From an uncultured Saprospiraceae bacterium (GTDB lineage Bacteria; Bacteroidota; Bacteroidia; Chitinophagales; Saprospiraceae), in NCBI GenBank assembly GCA_937967535.1, contig CALCMV010000048.1, positions 1 to 11,506 on the forward strand: a DNA stretch of 11,506 nt, in the 5' to 3' direction. The notes under the pieces were generated by a model. The model was not told where the DNA came from, ran no database searches, and worked only from the letters and a program-made list of their open reading frames with translations. Position numbers and translations under genes: made by a program. Below, one piece after another: positions 1 to 7,140 of this stretch (position 1 is its first letter; each line of letters begins with the position of its first letter).

Positions 1-1
1 G

Positions 2-1021
2 GCGGCATATCGGGATGATGTGGTCTTGGTCGTTTGTGGTTCGGCGGCTTCGTGGATGCTCAATACGCTGATTCACCACAAGGGCGGTTTGCACAACCGA
101 TTGACGGAAAAAATATTGCTGACTCCCTTCCATTTACGCGAAGCTGAATTGCTACTCAAAACCCAAAACCCAACACTGACTCGTTATCAAGTTGTACAAA
201 TTTACATGGTGACGGGCGGGATTCCGTTTTATCTGCAAGCCTTTTCGGGGGCAGAAAGTCCGGTACAAAATATCGAAAGGATTTGCTTTTCGCCCGATGG
301 TTTGTTGCGACTTGAATTTGAGAGTCTGTATAAGGCATTGTTTTCAAAACAGGAAAGACACATCGCTATTGTACGTACGATAGCCACCAAAGCTAAAGGA
401 TTGACCCGCGAGGAAATCATCAAAATATCCAAACTACCGGATGCAGGCAGCACAACAAAACTACTAGATGAACTCGAAAAAAGCGGTTTTATCCGACGCT
501 ATCAACCTTTCGGCAACAAGAAACGCAACAGCCTGTATCAATTGAGTGATTTTTATACTTTATTTTACTTGCGTTTTATCGAAAAATCTGACCCGAATGA
601 CCTCAATAATTGGGTCAATTCGATTGATAAACCTTCGCATAGGGCATGGAGTGGCTATGCCTTTGAACAGGTATGTCTGCATCATATTCCGCAGATTAAG
701 AGGGCTTTAGGCATTTCGGGTGTCGAATCTCATTCGTCGGCATGGAAAAGCCAAAGCTCCGAAAAAGGCGCGCAAATTGACTTGCTGATTGACCGCAGAG
801 ATGAAGTGATTAATCTCTGTGAAATGAAATTTTCGACTGCACCATTCACCATTAATAAGTCGTATGCAGCCAATTTGAATAATAAAATTGAGGTATTCAA
901 TGAGGAAACAAAAAATAGAAAAGCCCTTCATTTGACCATGATTACGACCTTTGGAGTGAAGTCAAACAGCTACTCGCACATCGTACATCGTGACTTAACT
1001 ATGGATGTATTATTTGAGTAA
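2..1021 (+). CDS. AAA+ ATPase with winged helix and C-terminal nuclease-like domain (archaeal-ATPase/DUF234 family), 5' truncated by the window
   Basis: The reading frame is open from the first bases, and the first methionine-capable codon (GTG, base 20) lies inside a conserved strand, so the true start is upstream of the window. The visible 339 codons begin in the sensor-1 strand (VLVVCGSAASWM), followed by the GGLHNR segment expected to carry the arginine finger and the family signature VTGGIPFYL (about base 206-232). Next comes a winged-helix region (about base 355-580) with TREEI and LDELEKSGFIRRY. The C-terminal part keeps a PD-(D/E)xK-like pattern: an Asp in AQIDLLID (base 779-781), then Glu-x-Lys (EMK, base 821-829). 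Family members are usually about 450-500 residues, so roughly 130-150 residues with Walker A and B are missing. Their cellular role is poorly defined; STAND-like signalling or nucleic-acid cleavage is inferred from the domains. It converges on the next gene across 58 bp. Confidence 0.85.
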   Translation, partial: AAYRDDVVLVVCGSAASWMLNTLIHHKGGLHNRLTEKILLTPFHLREAELLLKTQNPTLTRYQVVQIYMVTGGIPFYLQAFSGAESPVQNIERICFSPDGLLRLEFESLYKALFSKQERHIAIVRTIATKAKGLTREEIIKISKLPDAGSTTKLLDELEKSGFIRRYQPFGNKKRNSLYQLSDFYTLFYLRFIEKSDPNDLNNWVNSIDKPSHRAWSGYAFEQVCLHHIPQIKRALGISGVESHSSAWKSQSSEKGAQIDLLIDRRDEVINLCEMKFSTAPFTINKSYAANLNNKIEVFNEETKNRKALHLTMITTFGVKSNSYSHIVHRDLTMDVLFE

Positions 1022-1079
1022 TATCTTAAATACACATTAAAATATTCGCATACATATAATTAAATTAAACAAGGCACGA

Positions 1080-2330
1080 TTACCTTTGAATCAACAATTT
1101 CGCAGCATCAAATACATCGGCATCTTTGTTCGTTGTTTGTAAAATATATAATCCTTGACTTAGATTCGTAATATCTATCGTAGTTGTCGTTTCTAATAGT
1201 TGTTGTTGTATCATCAACTTTCCTTGCATATTAAAAATGCGTAAATCAATTGGTTGGATTCCATTCCGTACCAAGTCAATTTGAGTATTGGCAGGATTGG
1301 GGCTAATTGTAATTAGCTGATTTTCAGGTGAAAGCGACAAGTCAACTGTCGAAACCACCTCATTGATATCCAGACTTAATACTATCGGCAAATGGTCTGA
1401 CATATGATAAAGCAAGCTCAACAATTCAAAAGATACATTGTCCTCGGTGCTACATTCAATCAAATCCCGATTATAACAAGTCCCGTTATTGCCCAATGCC
1501 TCATAACTCTCTGCTTGGTAAGCGAGCTTAGTATTTGGATTCATCAATTGGTCGGACAATAATATAAAATCAAATCTATCATCCATACCACCTCCGGCAC
1601 CATCCTCCAAACTTGATAATCGCGTCGATTGTGTAAAAATTTCTCTGTTGGAAAAGTAAGTGCTTCCCCATTCGGGCATATCAATCGGGTCGTATAATGT
1701 ATTCGTCCCATTTGTATTGAGCAACAATTGATAAGCCGGTTCTCCGCCATGATACACATTAAAATCCCCACCAACTATGATATTACTTTGTGGCGGCAAA
1801 AGCGAAATATGATTAATCAACACTTGAGCCATAGAACGCCTCAATTGCTCATTGGACGAACCCTGCGACGATTTTAAATGCACGACATAGGTGTGTAACA
1901 ACTCCGTTGATGGTGTTCCGTCTTCCTCCAAAATCCGTAATTGAAAATAGTTGATGTCCCGATGTGGTGTCTCTATGGCTTGTTCACTGACCAATTCAAA
2001 AAGGGATTCATTAAAAATCAGATTTTGTTGTAGTCGCCAACTACTTGAAGGATTCGAAATTTGAGGAACATAAGTCCCTGCTCTATAATCGCCAAAAAGT
2101 GTATTAAGTTCTTGTCTGATGTCTTGCAAACCTTGTTCACTCCTCAACTCTTGTAACAACAATAAATCGGGTTCGTAAAACTCCAGTATTTCACTCAAGG
2201 TATCAATCCTATTGACCATCTCCCCTTCCGGATAAATCAATAAATTATAACTCATTATTTTGATTTCGCCTTGTGCAAAAAGTGATGTCCCACCCATCAC
2301 CAACAAAAAGAAAATTAAATACTTTTTCAT
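1080..2330 (-). CDS. Secreted endonuclease/exonuclease/phosphatase-family protein with T9SS type A sorting domain
   Basis: A 416-residue protein. An in-frame upstream codon at 2360 would put ten polar residues before the signal peptide, so the ATG at 2330 is preferred: MKKYLIFFLLVMGGTSLFAQ is a lipophilic signal peptide with likely cleavage near residue 19-20. Residues 22-320 form an EEP fold with the full catalytic set: Asn29 (SYN), Glu61 (LLQE), His151 (VHLKS), Asp189 and Asn191 (GGDFN), Arg252/Asp254 (DRFDFIL) and Asp312-His313 (SDHLP). This set is typical of metal-dependent phosphodiesterases such as DNase I-like nucleases, sphingomyelinases and phosphatases; the substrate cannot be read from sequence. 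Residues about 338-416 are a Por-type sorting domain (ISPNPA, LRIFNMQGKL, DITNLSQGLYIL), so the enzyme should cross the outer membrane by T9SS and be released or anchored at the surface. It is probably monocistronic, transcribed from a promoter at 2458-2491. Confidence 0.9.
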   Translation of the reverse strand: MKKYLIFFLLVMGGTSLFAQGEIKIMSYNLLIYPEGEMVNRIDTLSEILEFYEPDLLLLQELRSEQGLQDIRQELNTLFGDYRAGTYVPQISNPSSSWRLQQNLIFNESLFELVSEQAIETPHRDINYFQLRILEEDGTPSTELLHTYVVHLKSSQGSSNEQLRRSMAQVLINHISLLPPQSNIIVGGDFNVYHGGEPAYQLLLNTNGTNTLYDPIDMPEWGSTYFSNREIFTQSTRLSSLEDGAGGGMDDRFDFILLSDQLMNPNTKLAYQAESYEALGNNGTCYNRDLIECSTEDNVSFELLSLLYHMSDHLPIVLSLDINEVVSTVDLSLSPENQLITISPNPANTQIDLVRNGIQPIDLRIFNMQGKLMIQQQLLETTTTIDITNLSQGLYILQTTNKDADVFDAAKLLIQR

Positions 2331-2457
2331 AACTTTAAATTTAAAACTATTCACAACCAAGACCCTTTGCTTTCGTCCTTTTCGCTTCGCGTATCAGTTC
2401 TAAGGCTAATTCAGACACCATAAAAATTTTAAAAGATAATGAGAAATAGAGGCTTCG

Positions 2458-2491
2458 CAAATATAAGAAAAATAGGCGGTGCATAAACAAA
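2458..2491 (-). promoter_or_regulatory. Bacteroidota-type promoter for the secreted EEP gene
   Basis: Read on the minus strand, TTTG (2491-2488) is followed after 22 bases by TATATTTG (2465-2458), matching the Bacteroidota -33/-7 pattern TTTG...TAnnTTTG. The spacer is slightly longer than the 19 bases seen at the other good promoters here. The -33 box overlaps the U-tract of the terminator of the preceding kinase operon. Transcription would start near 2451, giving a leader of about 120 bases. Confidence 0.6.
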
Positions 2492-2522
2492 AAAGCCACG
2501 ACTCAAAAAAATCGCGGCTTTT
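2489..2522 (-). terminator. Intrinsic terminator of the HipA-kinase/HipS-like operon
   Basis: On the minus strand AAAAGCCGCGA (2522-2512) pairs with TCGTGGCTTTT (2501-2491): 11 pairs including one G-U, with a 10-base loop. The descending arm runs into six consecutive U residues (2494-2489). The G-U pair becomes an A-C mismatch on the plus strand, so the structure favours minus-strand transcripts. It lies just after the stop codon of the small HipS-like gene, as expected for the end of that operon. Confidence 0.8.
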
Positions 2523-2541
2523 CATATTTTCACATTGTCCA

Positions 2542-2949
2542 TCAAGCAACTTCAAGCAAATACGGGTTAGAGATACTCCGTCTTCCAAATCGCTTTAAAA
2601 GAGATACCTCATCGTTTTTATGAATGGACTCTTCTTCGAGGATTTTCTGGACTAAAGGTTGCTTCAATCCCGGAATCCTTATTTTGAAAAAGGGCCAAAG
2701 CACTTCCCTTTTATAAACTTTATTCAAATCGGAAAAACCCGTCAGTCTGCGATATTTTTGCTGTTGTTTAAACGCTTCGGAATACTCAAAAATCCAGAAA
2801 TTATCGCTGGATTCCAAAGTTCCGATAACGAGTTCTCCTGTTTCTTTATCCACAATTTTCAGCACAAAAATAGTATCATTATTCTGAATGAAAGAACCGT
2901 TGGATTCGTCGTCAGGTTTACTAAATAAATTTTTAATAAATTCAATCAT
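2542..2949 (-). CDS. Small HipA N-terminal-domain protein (HipS-like), partner of the upstream kinase
   Basis: A 135-residue soluble protein with no signal peptide. Its layout resembles N-subdomain 1 of HipA (the Couple_hipA/HipA_N family): a strand with VIGTLE (residues 41-46), an aromatic turn (FWIFEY, 51-56), LWPFF (84-88) in the place of the family's FF-x-NLLPEG segment, then a helix ending in LLKRFGRRSISNP (117-129). It lacks any kinase motif, so it is a detached HipA N-domain. In the described HipBST systems the equivalent HipS protein binds and neutralises the kinase HipT; the same antitoxin role is inferred here. The start codon overlaps the stop of the kinase gene as ATGA, implying coupled translation. 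The charged N-terminal extension (residues 1-25) is not part of the domain. No helix-turn-helix is visible. The function is an inference from family and context. Confidence 0.72.
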   Translation of the reverse strand: MIEFIKNLFSKPDDESNGSFIQNNDTIFVLKIVDKETGELVIGTLESSDNFWIFEYSEAFKQQQKYRRLTGFSDLNKVYKREVLWPFFKIRIPGLKQPLVQKILEEESIHKNDEVSLLKRFGRRSISNPYLLEVA

Positions 2950-3953
2950 ACTGTAACTGTTCTTAATTTTTCGAATCGTTTTCTTAAAATTGCTTCCACC
3001 AAAATAACACGTTCTTCACTAAAAAAGCAAGAAAGATGCCCATTTAGTTCCCTGATAACGGCATTTTCTGTTTCGATATTGATTAATTCGGTGATAATTG
3101 CCTGATACTTTGACTTGTAATTGCTCAGGTACTCAATCAATTCAAAGTGATTAGCTTCAGGATTATCGTCAAAGCTGAATCTCGGTTTTGATTTGTTGAT
3201 GTAATAGTCCAATTCGTTAGAACCCGCTTTGAACTGACGGTACATTTCCAACACCTTTTTCTCCATTTTGTTCCACAATAAAGCCCTTGCCGAATCGTAC
3301 ACAGGCGCGAATAACACGTTTGTTGTTTCCGCATTGAATACATCGCCAATCACACCCCAATTATAAAAATGTCTGTCATTATTCCCAACAATTGCATCGT
3401 AGGTTATCAGTTGAATCAGGCTCGTCAATAAATCGTCGCTTTCCTTCGGATATACATGGATAATGGACTTTTCAATCTCTTCAAATGTCAGATATGCCCT
3501 TCTGTTTTTTCGGTCTTTATTGATTTCAAGTACGAAATCTTTATCCTCGTAATATTCTGCCAAAATTTCAATTCCATGAATTAGTTTTTTATCGGGTTTG
3601 ATAAAGTCTTTACTCAGAAATCTAATCTGTTGATTGGCAATGACTAGCCTCGTTTCATTCATATTCAATCCCAAAAATTCCCCTATTTTATTGATTAAAA
3701 ACTCCGTAACTGACTCATGCGGGTATGATTTTCCGCCCGATTTAGCAAAAAAACCGTCCCACATTGAGGGTTTTCCGACTTTAGGGCAATTTTTATAGTG
3801 AAAATAAGCCTTGATGTATTGTTTAGGTGCATCACCGTCCAACGGAATATCTACGATGTAATAATGTCGTTTTTTCAAATGAGGAATCGCCTTCAGATTA
3901 ACTTTACCGGAGATTTGTGCAGACCCATATCGCTCTAATTTTCGACTAAACAT
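2946..3953 (-). CDS. HipA-superfamily Ser/Thr kinase, putative toxin of a two-gene module
   Basis: A 335-residue protein starting at the ATG at 3953; an in-frame TTG at 3968 would add five residues and is less likely. It carries the HipA_C kinase core: a candidate ATP-binding Lys48 (QYIKAYF), a glycine-containing loop (about 60-80), a helix with Glu84 (SVTEFLINKIG), the catalytic loop YDAIVGNNDRHFYNWGVI (185-202) with Asp193 and Asn198, and the metal-binding Asp220 in FAPVYDSA. The residues needed for phosphotransfer therefore look intact. Compared with HipA (about 440 residues) the N-terminal subdomain is absent and occurs instead as the separate gene directly downstream, which overlaps by 4 bases. 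HipA-type kinases phosphorylate translation components (GltX, TrpS), causing growth arrest; the target here is unknown. No HipB-like repressor gene lies on either side. A TATATTTG box is at 4001-3994, about 40 bases before the start. Confidence 0.82.
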   Translation of the reverse strand: MFSRKLERYGSAQISGKVNLKAIPHLKKRHYYIVDIPLDGDAPKQYIKAYFHYKNCPKVGKPSMWDGFFAKSGGKSYPHESVTEFLINKIGEFLGLNMNETRLVIANQQIRFLSKDFIKPDKKLIHGIEILAEYYEDKDFVLEINKDRKNRRAYLTFEEIEKSIIHVYPKESDDLLTSLIQLITYDAIVGNNDRHFYNWGVIGDVFNAETTNVLFAPVYDSARALLWNKMEKKVLEMYRQFKAGSNELDYYINKSKPRFSFDDNPEANHFELIEYLSNYKSKYQAIITELINIETENAVIRELNGHLSCFFSEERVILVEAILRKRFEKLRTVTV

Positions 3954-3993
3954 GTTGGTTGGTTTCAAATGAAAGTAGTTAATAGTAGTTTTG

Positions 3994-4001
3994 CAAATAT
4001 A
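3994..4001 (-). promoter_or_regulatory. -7 promoter element of the kinase operon
   Basis: TATATTTG on the minus strand matches the TAnnTTTG consensus and sits inside a 24-base block (3993-4016) that is identical at 23 positions to the promoter block of the EEP gene (2457-2480). No clear TTTG -33 box is found at the usual spacing, because the sequence upstream is taken up by the inverted-repeat element starting at 4019. Confidence 0.5.
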
Positions 4002-4018
4002 AGAAAAATAGACGGTTC

Positions 4019-4124
4019 GTAGTGCGATACTTCCAGTTAGCGTACCGTAGAACGACGCTTCCAGCTCGTTCCTCGCGTATATACCGCAAAACTAAGACGG
4101 CGCGAATTGGAAGTGTCGCGCTAC
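4019..4124. repeat. 106-bp element with 20-bp terminal inverted repeats (MITE/REP-like)
   Basis: The left end GTAGTGCGATACTTCCAGTT (4019-4038) is the inverted counterpart of the right end AATTGGAAGTGTCGCGCTAC (4105-4124), with 17 of 20 positions complementary. The three mismatches become G-U pairs in a plus-strand RNA, so that RNA could pair along all 20. Complementarity continues inward with a small bulge (ACCGT region near 4044-4048 against ACGG near 4097-4100). The interior has another CTTCCAG copy inside a small hairpin (AACGA ... TCGTT, about 4050-4070). It fills the gap between the helicase stop codon and the kinase promoter. It has no coding capacity and no clear target-site duplication. 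Whether it is a mobile miniature element, a REP-like repeat or a structured RNA cannot be decided from one copy. Confidence 0.6.
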
Positions 4125-4125
4125 A

Positions 4126-6918
4126 TCACCCCACAAACGCCCTCAAAGCCCCCACACACCGTTCCCGTTCAAAATACCAACGCGAGTAAGACAGAAAAAA
4201 CACCCGCATCCCAACCCGTTCCAGCATCCGCCAACGTTCGAGTGGCAGCACATCTTCGTACTCGCCGGGGTAGCCGACGAGGTCGATGCAGCAGGTTTGT
4301 CCGGTTTGATTGACCACTACGATATCGATTTCCACACCGGCGATTGGGTAGGCGCGATAGAGTTGGCGCACGTCAAAATCGAGTAGCGTATCGGCGACTT
4401 CCATCATAAAATCATTGGGTGGCGCATCGGGCGTGAGGGTGGTGGTCGAGTTGCTTTGTCGCAGGCTGTTGACGTAATCGAAAACGAGGTTTTGAAAGTT
4501 AAATTGTGCGGGGTCGAATGAGGTATATACACGCTGCAATACCCGCGCCCGCGTAATGCTCACATTAAACACATCGGCACGGTTAAGGTATTGAAAAGCA
4601 GACGAATGTGCGGCATTATCCAAGACAAAAGACAGCAACATTACATCGCGTTCTTCGCCCTGAAAATTGAAAGGCGTACCCACCAAAATGCGGTGGCGTT
4701 CCAACTGCTGCGTACTGAATCGCTTACTGATTTGTTTTTGCAAATAATTGACTTGCTCGCGGAAAGGCGACAAAATCCCGATGCTCTGACACAGGCTGTC
4801 GTGGATAAATTTTTCCTCCGTCATCATGCGTTCCACTTCGTCGAGAATGGCTTCGGCTTCGATTTTGTTGTAGCCCGTTTTGTAGCGTTTGCCATCGGTC
4901 GGGTGGAGGAAGATGTGTTGGTGACTTTGGGTGGCAGGTGTGGCGGTCATTATTGTGAGGTGATTATCGTAGAATCGCTCATTGCTGAAATGGATAATAT
5001 CAGGCATACTGCGATAGTGTTCGTTCAGAAATTGTACTTGCTCCTGATTCGGTATCGTATCAAATACCAAATCCAATACACTTTTTTCACGATAATTAAG
5101 TAATTCATTATCAATATCTTGCAAATTATATTGTGTGCAAAGCAAAGCCTGTTGCTGCCGCGAAAGAAAAGATAAATGCCGCAATTGCTTCGGGTCGCCA
5201 ACGATGACGGCGCGTTTGGCACGTTGCAAAAGCGGGAGAATACTCGCTGTATCACACTGCGTGGCTTCGTCAATAATTACTAAGTCAAATACCTCTTTTT
5301 GAAGGGGCAAAACGGTGTGAACTTCGGACGTATTGACCGTCCAAACGGGAAATGTATCTAGTATTTTCCGAAAATCAATATCGCTGAAAATACCTTCTTT
5401 TTTGTTGCCTGTACGAGCGCGAATGGCTTTGAGCAGTTTTTGAACTTCGCTACGATATTTCCCCAAACCCTCATTCAAATAATACGCAAATGACTCCTTT
5501 ACCAATCGCTGCGTCAGTTCCTGTCGCTTGATGACGAGTTGTTCTATGTTGAACATCAATTCCCATAAAGGAGGGCGATTTGCTAATCTTTTCTGAATGG
5601 TTTTTATTGGAAAATGTTTCTCAAAAAAACGTGCATTTTCCATGTTCAAAAAACCTGCAAATCGTCTTGCTCGTTCATTCAACTGAAGAAGTCCGTGTTG
5701 GTCATCGTAAAGATTTCGACCTTCTTCGCGTTCCATTTTGGCTCTTAATTCGGCTGTTTTCTCTAATGCGTCTAAGTCCTTGAGTAAATTCCTTAATTTT
5801 TCTTGTAAAGTCCTGATATTATATAGATTACTTTCGGTGGTCATACCTGAAAGGAGGTTTTTTAAACGGGCTTGTAAGGCTTTTTTATAGTCTTTATTCG
5901 CAGCATTAACCACCACCTTTTCAAGTTCGAAGTCACGTTCAATTTTATTCGCAATGACATTTACCGCTTGGTCATTTTTTGAGGCAATTAAAACCGACAT
6001 TCCGCGTGTCAACATCTCCACCGCCAATGCTGCAATCGTAAAAGATTTACCCGTTCCCGGCGGACCGACGACGAGCGTTAATTCATTTTTAAAAACAGAA
6101 CGAAATACGGCTTGTTGACTCTCACTCAAGGTAACGGGAATCATAAATTCACCTTTAATTTTGAGGGCTTTCGTTTTATTTTGCAAGCCAAAGATACTGT
6201 GAATGGCTTGGGAAAAATCATTTGCTTGTACCATAGCTTCCAACTCGGTGAGGATGCCCCGCGAAGCCATTGATTTTTTCATCACGCCCACACCTATCGC
6301 GGGAATGAGTTTGAATTTGCCTTCCTCAACTGCCGCAGAACGAATGGCTTTTACCGCAGCTTCATCATACACATTCGGGTAGCCTTTGAGGTCGTCGAGA
6401 TTCAAGTCGGGAAAGAAGCGTTGGAGTTGTTCTTCTATCATTGCCATTGCCGTAAAACCGATAATTCCTTTTGGCAATTCGGCAGAAAGGCTATCGTAAA
6501 TATTTGATTGTGAGTCGGTTTCGGTGGTTCTCAATAAAGAAACTATCGAAGGATTGAGCAGTGTATTTTCAGTATCAATACGAAGAAAAGCGACATTATT
6601 TTTCCAAGTTAATTCTGCTTTATACAAAAAAAGTGGCGCGAATACGTCTTGTTTTTTACCCAAAAAACGAGCCGTACCATGCACGAAAAAGGCGCAGCAG
6701 TACAGCGTCTGCTCTTTGGAATAAACGACTAAATGTTGGGTGATTTTTTCAGCCCATTCGGTATCGACGGGGTAAGAGCGAAGTGCGACTTCAAGAATTT
6801 CAGCAGAGTGAAGTACATGCTGATGCAAGACTTTATTCCCGAAAAAATTGGTGAGATTTACGGTACGAAAATCCGCTTGATAACAAGCGCGATAGTATGC
6901 GGTAATTTTGTCTAACAT
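4126..6918 (-). CDS. Large SF1 (AAA_11/AAA_12, Dna2/Upf1-like) helicase with degenerate C-terminal nuclease-like domain
   Basis: A 930-residue protein from the ATG at 6918 (a TTG two codons earlier is also in frame). Residues 1-about 255 are an uncharacterised N-terminal region. The helicase core follows: a Q-motif-like LSESQQAVF, Walker A GPPGTGKS (285-292, Lys291), Walker B/motif II DEATQ (550-554), motif III VGDPKQL (573-579), motif IV HYRSMPDIIHF, motif V GTPFNFQGEERDV and motif VI VSITRAR (786-792). Between Walker A and motif II lies a charged, probably coiled-coil insert (about 340-480). The tail (about 838-930) resembles the DUF559/MTES_1575 PD-(D/E)xK fold: Asp865 in VEIDIVVV, then Asp879 in CIDLVG, where the usual Lys of the third motif is replaced. 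DNA or RNA unwinding with ATP hydrolysis is expected; nuclease activity is doubtful. Such helicase-nuclease fusions occur in repair and in anti-phage loci. Confidence 0.85.
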   Translation of the reverse strand: MLDKITAYYRACYQADFRTVNLTNFFGNKVLHQHVLHSAEILEVALRSYPVDTEWAEKITQHLVVYSKEQTLYCCAFFVHGTARFLGKKQDVFAPLFLYKAELTWKNNVAFLRIDTENTLLNPSIVSLLRTTETDSQSNIYDSLSAELPKGIIGFTAMAMIEEQLQRFFPDLNLDDLKGYPNVYDEAAVKAIRSAAVEEGKFKLIPAIGVGVMKKSMASRGILTELEAMVQANDFSQAIHSIFGLQNKTKALKIKGEFMIPVTLSESQQAVFRSVFKNELTLVVGPPGTGKSFTIAALAVEMLTRGMSVLIASKNDQAVNVIANKIERDFELEKVVVNAANKDYKKALQARLKNLLSGMTTESNLYNIRTLQEKLRNLLKDLDALEKTAELRAKMEREEGRNLYDDQHGLLQLNERARRFAGFLNMENARFFEKHFPIKTIQKRLANRPPLWELMFNIEQLVIKRQELTQRLVKESFAYYLNEGLGKYRSEVQKLLKAIRARTGNKKEGIFSDIDFRKILDTFPVWTVNTSEVHTVLPLQKEVFDLVIIDEATQCDTASILPLLQRAKRAVIVGDPKQLRHLSFLSRQQQALLCTQYNLQDIDNELLNYREKSVLDLVFDTIPNQEQVQFLNEHYRSMPDIIHFSNERFYDNHLTIMTATPATQSHQHIFLHPTDGKRYKTGYNKIEAEAILDEVERMMTEEKFIHDSLCQSIGILSPFREQVNYLQKQISKRFSTQQLERHRILVGTPFNFQGEERDVMLLSFVLDNAAHSSAFQYLNRADVFNVSITRARVLQRVYTSFDPAQFNFQNLVFDYVNSLRQSNSTTTLTPDAPPNDFMMEVADTLLDFDVRQLYRAYPIAGVEIDIVVVNQTGQTCCIDLVGYPGEYEDVLPLERWRMLERVGMRVFFLSYSRWYFERERCVGALRAFVG

Positions 6919-7001
6919 GCTCAACGGTAGATGGTGGACGGTAGACGCTTGACGGCGGGCGACAAACGGCTATTCGCGCATGTTTTTGATTGATTTTACA
7001 G

Positions 7002-7032
7002 CAAAAGTAGCGTTAAAAATGCTTTTGGCAAA
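7002..7032 (-). promoter_or_regulatory. Promoter of the SF1 helicase gene
   Basis: On the minus strand TTTG (7032-7029) is followed by a 19-base spacer and TACTTTTG (7009-7002), a full match to the Bacteroidota TTTG/TAnnTTTG promoter. The expected start of transcription is near 6995, giving a leader of about 77 bases before the ATG at 6918. This promoter indicates that the helicase is not simply part of the E1 operon. Confidence 0.72.
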
Positions 7033-7116
7033 ACGGATGAATTGAGGGCTTGTAAGATTGCGTAATTGTTTTGTTATCAGTATTTTATAGAACATGCTCT
7101 TAATAAGTAGGGAGAC

Positions 7117-7140
7117 AAAACTAATAAACACATTAGTTTT
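7117..7140 (-). terminator. Possible weak terminator downstream of E1
   Basis: AAAACTAAT (7117-7125) and ATTAGTTTT (7132-7140) form a perfect 9-bp stem with a 6-base loop. Read from either strand the stem ends in a run of four or five U. It lies about 80 bases after the E1 stop codon and before the helicase promoter. The stem is AT-rich (two G-C-type pairs), so termination would be weak. A second perfect hairpin, AATTCGTT/AACGAATT with a GAA loop (7144-7162), sits beside it without a U-tract. Confidence 0.4.

Noticed and set aside
2406..2588. 60-codon minus-strand frame overlapping the operon terminator and the end of the HipS-like gene
   Set aside because: It spans a strong terminator and a promoter and overlaps a real gene in another frame.
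3954..4018. Possible small HipB-like antitoxin upstream of the kinase
   Set aside because: Only 65 bases separate the kinase start from the inverted-repeat element, with no open frame that could encode a helix-turn-helix.
4591..5103. 170-codon open frame on the plus strand inside the helicase gene
   Set aside because: It is antisense to conserved helicase motifs, has no domain-like pattern and no promoter; it is a shadow of the coding strand.
6925..6960. Recurring GGTAGA/GACGGTAGACG-like words as a tandem repeat array
   Set aside because: The units are short, imperfect and of uneven spacing, so a real array cannot be claimed.
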